Below are positions 32,825-44,500 of a stretch of 64,000 nucleotides of DNA, piece after piece. The notes under the pieces were generated by a model that worked only from the letters and a program-made list of their open reading frames with translations, searched no databases and had not been told where the DNA came from. The stretch is taken from NCBI GenBank assembly GCA_003116995.1, contig BDSL01000091.1:1-64000 (forward strand), written 5' to 3'. Source of the stretch: Yamagishiella unicocca (taxonomy: Eukaryota; Chlorophyta; Chlorophyceae; Chlamydomonadales; Volvocaceae). The position numbers were made by a program, and so were the translations under genes. Numbering within the stretch: position 1 is the stretch's first letter; every line of letters begins with the position of its first letter.

Positions 32825-32872
32825 TTGACGAACCATTGATGTAGCAGTACTTGTTATAGTGGGCTCCAGACC
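32825..32872. repeat. Dispersed repeat shared with 57046-57094
   Basis: The sequence GACGAACCATTGATGT and then GTGGGCTCCAGACCT, about 30 bp apart, recurs in a VOC-gene intron at 57046-57094 with a few changes. Confidence 0.65.
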
Positions 32873-32899
32873 TCAAAAGGCAGGATAATCGCGCGCATC

Positions 32900-35570
32900 G
32901 CTTGGCCCTCAAAGAGTCAAAGAAAGCAAAGAAGGGTGGATTGTAAGCGCACTGCTGGGCAGAGGAATTCCATGAAGGAAACCGCACACTCTTCTACTGT
33001 GTGGGTGTGTGTGGTATGGGAGGTGAATGGGTTCGCGCAGGTTCGCGCTTAGCTTCCAGACCGCCGATCATTTCTGTGCTGCTTTTGGCTGCTTTTATCC
33101 ATTGGGCGCCCATCGCTTAACAGATCGCACCCGACGGTTCCGAACTTACCACTCAGAAACCCGGTCTTGCTTTTTGGGATTGCCCTTCGAGCTGAAGTTT
33201 TCTTTGCTGGTCGGGGTATTTTGGGGGTTTTCGTGTGTGGGTGGTGCCCTGTGCCGCCGGGGGTTTCTCTCACGTCGGTCCAGGTGGTCCAGGAGGGTCC
33301 GGGCGGTCTGGTCCTACCCTACGAAAGACCCATTTGGGCCTTTGGGTGCCTGGGTTGTTCTTTTGGGGCTGCCCTTTTCGGCGGCGTTTCCTGTTTTCAC
33401 CTGTCTTTTGGGGTGTTTACTGGCTGTTTGCTGGCTGCTAGCGCTGCCTGTATGGTGAGGTGTCGGTACGGGCCCCCATCTTGTGTTCTTGTCCTGGGCT
33501 CGCCCGGGATTGAGGACATAGTAACATCCCGTTGTAGAATAGTGCATTCCTTTATTCCAACTGACGCTGGACATCCTTGGCGCTAGTGGCACAGGAGCGC
33601 CAGTCGGAACGTGCCGGAATCGCGGAATGCGCTTTTCCACAACATAGCACACTTTACTCCCATCATATTGGCAAAAAGGTGTACTGGTTAGGCTTGTTAG
33701 GCTGGTTAGGCCCCGGCCTTTTCGGGCATGTGAATCCCGTATGTCGTACGTATTGCACGTGAGCGGAGTGAACGAGTGATTCCATAGGCCTCCGTAGCAG
33801 TTGTCTGGGCGAGCCAACCTGCTCGATATTAGAAGTTTTGTCTGCGCAAGCCAACCTGCTCGATATTACCCCATATTAGGAGTTAAGTCTGTATCCTATG
33901 CTGACCAGCCAGGCCGGGACGTACAAATTCACCGAAGGCGAGAAAGGACATTTTTTGGGTAGAGGCTACCTAGCAAATAAGTTGCTTTGATCCTTCACAG
34001 CTTCTTCGTCAATTATCCTGAAACCGGCGTCCGGACCGTTTCGACTGTCTACAGCAGACAGAAGTGGATTTGGCCCTTGCCAAATATATATTTCTCCAGA
34101 TATCTAATGACAACGCATCAGGGGCAACGCTCAGCAGCAATATTATAACATTAGCAGGCGGCGACCGACTAAAAAGGGTACAACCAGGAGCCCGTCTGGC
34201 CGGCATTTACGTAGGTATGATCGGAGGACTCATAAGACAAGAGTCTTGGCGCGACTGCCACGTTGCGAGTGAATGCGTCGATTGACTTGTCGCCTTGTAC
34301 ACACTTGGTTTCCTCGTCGAACTATGCTCCTATCACCTGTAATATCTGCGATTAAACGACTTGATGTAGTACACGCAATAGGGTGCTGAGATCGCTGCCG
34401 GCGTGTGAGGTGTAATGTGTCTGGGCACGCTTAGGTCCTCCGGGGCCGTCCATTGTTTAGCAGTGGTATGAACGAATGTGCACGGGCCTATGAATTGCGA
34501 CTGACGCGGCCCTCTGCTTTGTACTAGGTGCCGTTGCCAACCCCGCTGCTTCAACCCAAAGTGGCACAGCACAACTAATGCTTTGACGCCGCCGGAATAA
34601 ACTCTATGAAGCCATCGAATCCTGTGCAGCTGCACCAGTGCGCACCCCGCCTGCACCACCCCGCCCTGGCCTGCCCTACACCTCTTCACCTTCCCCTCCT
34701 CCATGCTACTTCGAACAAAACAACTCCCGCCGCAAACCGGGCACCGCCTCTGCATCGGCCTCCCAGCATTCCCATGCAGCCCCTCCGCGCCCTCACACCA
34801 GGCCACGTCAGCCCAACTGGTCGCCCCTTACCCTCTCCCCCCGCCTCCTTCCACCCTCTCCCCACCGCGCCCCTCCCCCCTCCGGCTCTGACCCCCATCC
34901 CGACAGCGACCCTCAACCTCGAACCCAATACGACTCATGCCCATCCCTGCGCCCCGGGGTGACGTGCCATGTCCTCTGATAAGCCCCATCTGCGCAGCAA
35001 CTGAGGAATAACCGACCCCGCCTGGCCAAAGCTCTCTGCGCCTTGACACCCCCACGGCGGCTAGCCCACAGCCTGGCCCTGATCCCCTAACGAAACGTGT
35101 TGCCGCCCAGCCACGGCGTCGTGACCAGCGTCTATCGTCACCGCGTCCAACCGTTTCCTCACCACTCCAACCCGCCCCCACTCCCCCACCTGGCCCTGCT
35201 TCCCCCTGCCTGCGGTACCCACCCCAGCCCCTTCCCTCCTTCACCCTGCCTTCAATAACCCGCCAAGCTCAGCACCTCTCTCTCCCGTTCCGCTGATCTA
35301 CGGGTTTCCCCTCACCTTCCCCCCCTTCCGCCCCACCTGCGGGTTTTCCTTGCGAACCTCCTTCCGCCCCACCCCCTTCCGCGGCCGCACCGCTGGGCCT
35401 AGCTCATTGAAGACAGACCCTCCGTCCGCGCGCAGCAGTCCTCAAAACGCGTTTCCTTCACTCCTTTCCCCGTGACCCCTTCCGCCCGCTTTCCGCCGTC
35501 GCATCAACCGGGCTTTCTCGCCACCCCAGCTTCCCACCCCAGCCTCCCACCCCACCTCCCGCCCCACAGG
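32900..35570. other. Intergenic or upstream region of the cyclase gene
   Basis: No gene is recognised. A near-duplicate AAGCCAACCTGCTCGATATT-like phrase occurs twice at 33812-33870. From 34600 onward the plus strand becomes very C-rich with few purines, like the introns of the downstream cyclase gene. A CCCCACAG lies directly before the chosen cyclase ATG, so an unseen 5' exon could lie here. Confidence 0.4.
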
Positions 35571-38500
35571 ATGTCGAGCGCTGTGGGCAGCTTCCTCCGC
35601 CATTCTGTGGATGGGTGGCCGCCCTCCTCAGCCAGTGCCTTCTTTGGCGGGGAGCCTGGCCCAGGCGGGGACAGCCTCCTGCCCCGAGGCGTACGACACG
35701 ACAGCACCCGCGGCTGCAGCCTCATGCACCAGGCGGCGGACCGCTCCTCTACGGGTCGTTGCAGCCGGTCGTTGGGTACGACACTGCCGCACGGGGCCGT
35801 GGTTTCACTGGCTATGGACCTGGGGTTGGAGTTGGACAGCTTGGGCGTCGCAGATTTGGGCGGGGGGTTGGGGAGTGCGGTGGCGGGCGGCGGAATGACG
35901 AGCAGCGGCGTGATGGAGGAGTCCACCGGGCAGCCAGATGTGCAGGGGCGGGAGGCGGTCCTGCAAAACTACTCCAACCACTCCAACCGCTCCAACTACC
36001 ATGACCCGCGGGACAAGCCGGACGGGGGGTTGCGCGGGCAGCTAGGTTGCCACCGGTCGGGCAGCAGGGTCTTCACCATGCTGCAGCAACAGCAGATGCT
36101 GCAGCAGCAGCAAGAGCTGCAGCAGCAGCAGCAGGCGGCCGCAGGCGCCGCGGTGCTGCTGCGACCTATGGGTCGCTCCGTGCTGCCGGAGGAGGCCGCG
36201 GCGGGGCAGGCCTCGTCGCAGCACAGCGGCGGGCTGGTGACCCGGTCACGGAGGCAGCAGCAGTGGGCGGAATGGCGGCACAGCACGCAAATGCAGCTGC
36301 GGCTGTTTTGGAAGGTAAGCGACCCCAACCTCGAACTCGAACCCGACCCCAACCTCGACCCCAACCTCGAACTCGAACTCGAACTCGAGGCGAGGGTGTG
36401 GGAATGCCCTGAAGCGGCGTGTTTCGAACACCGCGTTTGTGGTGGTGGGCGCGACGACGCGCGGTAAGAGGCTTGCTGCTGCGCATAGGGCCCACCACCC
36501 GAGAGACCCCCCCCCCTCCCTTGCGGTCAGCTCGGGTGGGGCGTATTGCGACCGACTGACCGGCCGGCCGGGGCGCTAGGACCAGCTGCTACATGCTGGG
36601 CAGCTGGCAGCCAGTGATTGGGTGCCGGGCCCCCCTTGCCCAGCCCCCTCCGTGCCGGGGTCCCGGGTTCGAAACCGGGTCTCCTCGCCTGCCCCTCCGT
36701 TCCCTTTTCGCAACCCGACACGCCCCCAACACATCTCTCCCCTCCCTCGGCGCTGCTGCTCTCCCCCCTGTTGTCACTGCTCTGCCCCCGTCCCCCGCTG
36801 CCTGCTGCTGCTCCCTTCCCGTGGCTGCCCTCCCCCTCCCCCTCCCGCTCCAACCCTTCCCCCGCCTCCTCTCCTCTTCCCCCCCCCGCAGGTGTTCACG
36901 GACATCGTGCGGCGAAAGCCGTGGATCGCGGGTGTGCCGATGATGCTGTGCGGCCTGCTGTGTGGCCTGGGCGTGTTTGGAGTCGTGTTCGCGGCGGAGA
37001 AGGTCGTGGTGTCGGGAAAGGTGGGAACCATGAGGGGCGGCGAAGGGTAGGAGGGGCGGCGAAGGGTAGGAGGGCCGGGGAAGAGTAGGAGGGCCGGGGA
37101 AGAGTAGGAGGGGCACCCCAAGCGAGCCGGGCCCTTGCTGCACGCTGTCGGACGGCGGGGCTGCAGCCACATCCTACCATGCGCTGAGCCGCTGCGGCGC
37201 TGTGCCACTGAGCCGCTGCGGCGCTGTGCCACTGAGCCGCTGCGGCGCTGTGCCACTGAGCCGCTGCGGCGTTGTGCCACTGAGCCGCTGCGGCGCCGCG
37301 TCTTCGACCCCCCCCCCTTCGCACGAGTCTCACGGCGCACGTCCCCCTCACTGCCCTGAGCCGGTCTCACAGCCATTCCCGACCTCCTCTCGCCCCGCCT
37401 CATCCCTCCCCTCGCCTCTCCTCCCCTCCCCTCACTGCCCCTCCCTTCCCCTTCCCCTCCCCTCCCCTCCCCTCCCCTCCCCTCCCCTCCCCTCCCCTCC
37501 CTCCCCTCCCCTCCCCTCCCCTCCCCTCCCCTCCCTCCCCTCCCCTCCCTTCCCCTTCCTTCCCCTCCCCTCCCCTCCCTGCCCCTCCCTGCCCCTTCCC
37601 CTCCCCTCCCTTCCCCTCCCTTCCCCTCCCTTCCCCTCCCTTCCCCTCCCTTCCCCTCCCTTCCCCTCCCTTCCCCTCCCTTCCCCTCCCTGCCCCTCCC
37701 TTCCCCTCCCTTCCCCTCCCTGCCCCTCCCTTCCCCTCCCTTCCCCTCCCTTCCCCTCCCTTCCCCTCCCTGCCCCTCCCTGCCCCTCCCTGCCCCTCCC
37801 TTCCCCTCCCTTCCCCTCCCTGCCCCTCCCTGCCCCTCCCTTCCCCTCCCTTCCCCTCCCTGCCCCTCCCTGCCCCTTCCTTCCCCTCCCCTCCGTGCCC
37901 CCGCAGGCCTACGCGCAGGCGGTTGCTTCCACCTCCGCCAGCGCCATATCCAGCCAGCTGGAGATAGCGACGTTTGGTGCGTCCGTGTGTGCCTCTCGCA
38001 GCGGGGGGGGGTCGGGATGCACGGGGGTGGGGGGAGGAGGGTGTCTGGATGCACGGGGGGAAGGTTGGGGAGGAGGAGGGTGGCTGGATGCATGGGGGGG
38101 GAGGGGGTTGAAAGGAGAACGCGTATACGTAAGAAATCACCGGGGGAGGGGAAGGAGGGTGGCTGGGATGCATCGGGGGGGAAGGGGGGTACGAGATGAA
38201 ACTTCGGCACCGAAAAGTAAACCCATGGGGAGGGGGAGGGTTGTTGGGACTGGGCGGTTTGGTGGAAGCAATTTATTGAGAGGGGTGGGTTCCCACTCGG
38301 ACACGTCCTGCCCGGTGTGTTGCCGCTTTCACACCGGTGTGTTGCCGCTTTCACAGAGTATGTAGAAGATCCGCGACTTGAGCCCGGCTAGTCCTGCCCC
38401 CTTCTGGTCCCTGGCGGTCGATCATCACCCCTCCCCCCGGGCCATCCCCCCGGGGGGGAGGGCCCTCCCCGCTCCCCGAGACGGGTTTCCTCTCTGATCT

Positions 38501-41500
38501 CCCTCCCGCCCTGCACGCGTTTCTACGCCTACCCCCCCTGCAGCCATCATGGCCATGAGCGCCTACCTCACGCAGCAGCCCTACTGCGCGGATTTCAATC
38601 GCACCTTCCAGAACCTATCTCAGATCATAGTGTCCTGGGTAAGCGAGGCAGGCAGGGAGGCAGGCAGGGAGGCAGGCAGGGAGGCAGGCAGGGAAGAGGG
38701 AGCGGAGGGAGGGAAACGGGGGGGGTGAGGGAGTGGGGAAGGGAGGGAGGGAGGGGAGGGGAGGGGCCTGGCATACTTCGCCGCGCCGTTGCTCCCGGGT
38801 ATGTTCCTCTCTATAAGTCAACCGACCCACGGGTCCCCCCTCTGTTCTCTCCCCCCCTTCCCCCGGCACCAGGATGAGAAACAGCTGGTGTACCAGGTGC
38901 AGGCGCTGCCCGCCGCCCGGCTCAACTACATCTACCCGCCAGTCACCGGCGAGCTAGCGGACTTGCTCATTGGTCGCGACCTGCTCCAGGTGCCCATGTA
39001 CAGGCAGGACACGCTGTTCCAGATCCGGTCCCGAAACCAGCGCCTGATGCTGGGGCCGTACAACTTGCTGGAGGGCTTCCAGGGCATGTGTGAGTCCCTG
39101 CTTGCTGGCCCCCGAACGTGGGGATGGGGGGGGGTGGCACAACAGCCGGTTACGTGATATGGATAGGATAGCTGGCGCATTGTCTTGGGGGGCGGTACAG
39201 AAGAGAACCGGTTACCCATGTGTGTTTGGGATGCGTGTGTGTGTAAATGAGAGGAAACTCGGGGGGGTACAATGTGCCGACATCAGTGTACATGTCACCA
39301 ACAAATGTTCCCACCGCCCCAAAACGGGGGCATAGCCTGTGTCCGTTCAATTAAACTTGACCAAGGGTATAGGTTCAGCTCTTGCCACAAAACATGCGCC
39401 AACCGGGCGAACCCGAGCCACCAATGAGGACCACAACACCCCAAATTACAGCAATTGCGTACGTTCAGCAATCGCCAAAGTGGGTCGCATTACGTTTAGC
39501 AATCGCCAAAGTGGGTCGCATTACGTTTAGCAATCGCCAAAGTGGGTCGCATTACGTTTAGCAATCGCCAAAGTGGGTCGCATTACGTTTAGCAATCGCC
39601 AGAACGAATCAAACCGCCGACGCGTAGCTCGTGCCTTCATTGCTCTGAGCTCGCAGCGGCTGGGGTAGCGAGCAACGCCAAACGACGTGGGCGGAGAAGT
39701 CGTTAGAAAATCTAGTCCTCGATGGGGTAGTCATTAGAAAGTCAAGTCGCTGGCGGGGTGGGCGTGGGCTTGGTCTGGGTCGCCGTCAGGGAGCTTTCTG
39801 ATGTGCCATTCGCAATGGCTGTGTTCCTCCGAAACCCACCCACCCCCCCGGCCCCCGGTCGGCCGTGGATTCGCGGATTTTTCTTCTCAAACCCCCCGCC
39901 CCCCGGCCCCCTGCCCCTCGCAGTCGTGACGTACCCCATCTTCCTGTCGGCGCCGGACGAGCTGTACGACTGGGGCTGCAACGCGCAGCCGTTCGAGTGC
40001 CCCCCCGGGGTGTGCTGGCTGCCGGCTGAGGGCAAGAAGCTGTGGGGGCTGGTGACCAGCGTCATATCACTGGATAACATGCAGGCGGGTAGAGGTGGGG
40101 TTGGGAGGAGACCCGTGGGTCGGCACTTTGAGAGACAAGTAGAACCGAGGAGACGTGTGTATATGTGTGTGTGGGGGGGTCCCCGAGGTAGGAAGGACTG
40201 GGCCGGGGAAGGTGATGGGGAAGGGAACACCCCTGGAGCTGCCATCGAGTGTGAGTCAAGTTGGTGTGATACCGAAACAGGGAAGTGGAAGTGCCGGGTG
40301 TGATGCCGAATCCCTAGGGGGAGGGGTGCTACGTGAACAAGCCACTCCCACCCACCCACGCTCGCATTATCCTCCCTCCCTGCCCCCTGCCAACCCGCCC
40401 ACCTCTCCCCTCCGGTGCCCCCTCCCCTCCCTGCCCTCCCCCTTCCCGTCCCCGCCTCCCCCTCCTCGCCGCGCCTCCCTTGCGAGCATGCTCTCCACCT
40501 CGAAGTCGACGCTTTCCTTCCTAAACCCTAAAACCCTAAAAACCCCAAACCCTAAAACCCGCACCTCCCAGGGTGACTTCCGCTTCGCGGAGCTCCGAAG
40601 CCAGGGCTACACCTACCGTCTGCGCCAGGAGGCGGACATCATCAATCACGCCGCCACCATCGCCACCACCACTCCCCCGCCCGATGACCCCGTCATCGCC
40701 GCCATCGCCAAGTTCAACCTGCTGTGGGTGCTGGAGGTGTCGCCCGCCGCCGGCTGGTCCCCCGCCTGGCGCGACCCCTGCATCGCGGCGGTGGTTATCG
40801 GTTCGGTTGTGGTTTCGGCGCTGGTGCTGTGGGTGCTGCTGACGCAGGAGAAGCACAACATGCTGCTGCAGGCCATGCTGCCGCGCAAGGTGTGATGTCG
40901 GGGGGGGGGGTGGCACAAGAACCGTTGACGCGACAAGGACGGGGGGGGCGAGAAGATCCGGGTACACGACATAGGAGACGGAGGACAGGAACTAGCCGTG
41001 CGCGGTGGGCCGGGGAGGGGCGCGGCGGGACGTTGCGGCGAAACCGGGGGGGAAGGTGGGTGAAATAACTATTGGGCACGACGTGTGGAAAATGGAGAAA
41101 ACAGAGTTAGGGAAGGGGAGGGGTCAAGGGGGAAGATGGGGGGGCCGTTTCTCTGCCGGGTGTTTCGGGGGAATAGTCGAGCAGGAGAGCGGGCTGGGAG
41201 GGTACATTGGGCTGGGAGGGCGCACTGGCCGATGTCAGTGTTCGCCGTGTGCACAATTTGAGGTGAAGCGGCGGGCGGGTAGGTGGGTGGCCGGGCCCCG
41301 CTCTCACCTTTTCGGGCCCCCCCCCCCCCTTCCTCCTCCGATCATCCCCAGATCATCCTGCGGCTCCAGCGGGGCGAGCAGACGGTGGTGGAGGAGTTCC
41401 TGGATCCAGTCACGATCCTGTTCTCGGACATCGTGTCGTACACGGAGGTGGCGTCTAAGCTGTCGCCGCTGCAGGTGGGGGGGAGGCGGCGTGGGAAGGA

Positions 41501-44500
41501 AGGCCTGTTTGACACATGGACGCGGGGTTGCAAAAACACGTGGACACATGGGGGGGCGGCGCAGGGAGGGGGGTTACAGAAACAACCCGGGAGGGGGGGC
41601 TTCTGTAGAGGGAGTCTGTCGCCACTGCCCTGCTCTGTGGGAGGGAGGGGACAATAGGCCGGCCGGCTGCTGGAGCCTCCTCCCCTCCATGGCCACACAG
41701 ATGACCGGTCCCCGCCTTCCTCTTGCCACCCTTCGCAGCACCCGCACGCCAACCCGCTGCCCATCCCCCCCCCCGGCCCACACGGTTTTTCATGCGTACA
41801 CGGGTTTCCCTCGCACCGCCCCCCCGTCGCCCCGGTCTTGTCGCCACCCCCCGCGCCCTTCCGGGTGTTCTCTCACACCCTCCCCGCCGCCCTTCCCTTC
41901 CCCTTACCCCAGGTGGTGCGGCTGCTGAACGAGCTGTACACGCAGTTCGACGCGCTATGCGATAAACACGAAGTGTACAAAGGTGGGGGCAGTCGGGTGG
42001 GTGCGGGGTGAGTGTGGGTGTATGTGGGTGTCTCGGGGGGGGGGAGAGGAAAGCCGCGGGTGGGTTGGGTGGGGGTATGGGGGGTTTCGGAACCCTCGGG
42101 GGCTGCCACGCCTCCCCCACAGAAGGGTGGGGTTAGAGGGGAAAGCCTCAGAAGGGGGGTTCTGACACCTGACGAATGCCGCTGACCCCAAGCTCTTGCC
42201 TCTCCTCCTCCGAACCAAAACCCTAAAACCCCACACAAAAAACCCTTCAACCCTAAAAACCCTAACCCACACACCGTCCCTCACCCGCTGTTCCCGCGCA
42301 CCCAACGCGCCCAACGACTCCAACCGATTTCGTCGTACGCCCGATGTGCTGTGCAACTGTCCACCCGTCCGTGCTTCCAGTTGAGACCATTGGCGATGGT
42401 AAGCTTTTGGCCCAGCAGGGCCGAGGGCCGGCAGATGGGGGGCCCGATGTGCGGCTGATTGCTCCAGGGGGGCCGATGTGCGGCCAGCTGCTCCAGGGGG
42501 CCCGATGTGCGGCTAATTGTCCCAGGGTTGACGGATGTGCGGCCAGCTGCTCCAGGGGGGCCTCTCAACATATGGGCCTCACTTCCAGTAGCTGCTGCTG
42601 CAGCAGAACAGCTGCCGACCTGCCCCCGCCCCTCCCCACCCTTCCCTTCATTCTGTGCCCTCCGGCCCCCCCTCTTCCACGCCTTCCCGCGCCCAACCCT
42701 GTACCAGTTGTAGCGTGCATGCGTGTTGCTCATAGCGGCGATAGTCGCGACATGTACTTTGGATGCATAGTTTGCTTACCTCTTTAATTGCCGACCAGCC
42801 GGCCTCCTCTCAGCCCTCCTTTCCTCTCGTGTCAGTTCACCATTTCATCCCCTGGTCCCCCCAAACACGTGGTCCGGTCCGCTTCCCGCCCTTCTCCCCC
42901 TCCCGCAGCCTTCATGTGCGTGTCCGGCTGCCCCATCAGAGAGGACCCCGTCCGAGCGGCAGTGCGCATGGCGGGAATGGCGCAGGTAGGGGCAGCAGCG
43001 GCAGTGCGCATGGCGGGAATGGCGCAGGTAGGGGCAGCAGCGGCAGTGCGCATGGCGGGAATGGCGCAGGTAGGGGCAGCAGCGGCAGTGCGCATGGCGG
43101 GAATGGCGCAGGTAGGGGCAGCAGCAGCAGTGCGCATGGCGGGAATGGCGCAGGTAGGGGCAGCAGCGGCAGTGCGCATGGCGGGAATGGCGCAGGTAGG
43201 GGCAGCAGCAGCAGTGCGCATGGCGGGAATGGCGCAGGTAGGGGCAGCAGCGGCAGTGCGCATGGCGGGAATGGCGCAGGTAGGGGCAGCAGCGGCAGTG
43301 CGCATGGCGGGAATGGCGCAGGTAGGGGCAGCAGCGGCAGGGCCGGGTAGGACTTACGAGGGTTGACCTGGGGTGCTGGGGGATGACGGGGTGACGGGGG
43401 GGGGGCAGGGAATCTCTTTAGCGAAGTTGGGGAGGATCGAGGTGTCGCCCACACTGGGGCCCTCAGCAGTGCTAGGCTGCGCACTGTGTCCCGCCTTGCT
43501 CGCCTCGCCCGCCTCGCCCGCCCTGCCCGCCTAGCCCGCCCCGCCCGCCCCGCCCGCCCCTGTTTCGCCCTCCTGCCTACCGTCAGGACATGATCGCCAT
43601 GGTGGATACGTTCAGCACCAAGGTCGGCAGCGAGGAGATGCGAGTCAAGATCAGGGTGGGCATACACTCGGGTGCGTTGCCGAGGAGGCGGCAGTAGCAG
43701 CAGCAGGGCGGCAGTAGCAGCAGCAGGGCGGCAGTAGCAGCAGCAGGGCGGCAGTAGCAGCAGCAGGGCGGCAGTAGCAGCAGCAGGGCGGCAGTAGCAG
43801 CGGCAGTAGCAGCAAGCGGCAGAAGCAAGCAGCAAGCGGCGGCAGTAGTAGCAGCGGCAATAGCAGCAAGCAGCAGCAGCAGCGGCAGTAGTGTTTCTCC
43901 CTGGAAAACACTGTCCTTGCTTGCCCGTGCACACAGTCAAATACAGAAGCGGAAGGCTGCCACAGATTCCCCGGGGGGTTTTGAGGAAGACCCGTGGATG
44001 CGTGAAAAAACCGTTTGGAACAGACGTTTTGAGATGCATGCTGGAGGGTGGGGGGGGGTAGCCCCACATCTGTCGCCTCGGGTACGTCCACCCCTTCCAC
44101 CCTCAGCCCTGCACCGCCCCGTGCTGGGCCCCCCCTCCCTGGCCTGTCCTTCAGGGCCTTATATCCACTCCCATCATCACCAGCTCTCTCGACATGCTGA
44201 CGTCACCACCATCACTCGCACGGGTTTTCCCACATGGGTTTCCCCCCTCCTTCCCCCAACCGCTCTCAAACCCCCAACCGTCCCCAACTCCCACCACCAC
44301 CTTTCAGGCCCTGTCGTGGCCGGCGTCATCGGACAGCGGATGCCCCGCTATTGTCTCTTCGGTAGGTTCGGAGGATGTGAAGCGTGCAGGGTCAGTGGGG
44401 CTGAGCTGGAGGTCGAGGGGAGGGGACAAGGGAGGGACAAGGGGAGGGACAAGGGAGGGACAAGGGAGGGACAAGGGAGGGGACAAGGGAGGGCGCAAGG

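Noticed and set aside
36640..36700. Functional tRNA gene at the GGGTTCGAAACC motif
   Set aside because: The T-stem halves do not pair and no acceptor stem or anticodon arm can be drawn.
36774..38365. 526-codon (-) and 387-codon (+) frames
   Set aside because: Produced by the polypyrimidine tract in cyclase intron 2, and they overlap real cyclase exons in the wrong frame.
40520..40560. Chromosome end or true telomere
   Set aside because: It has only four to five degenerate units, lies inside a gene and is followed by intact exons.
42950..43342. Could the 42-bp array be a CRISPR array?
   Set aside because: The units are contiguous with no unique spacers, and the window is eukaryotic with spliceosomal introns.
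42936..44069. 377-codon minus-strand frame
   Set aside because: Antisense reading through two minisatellites and two cyclase exons. It has no independent coding evidence.
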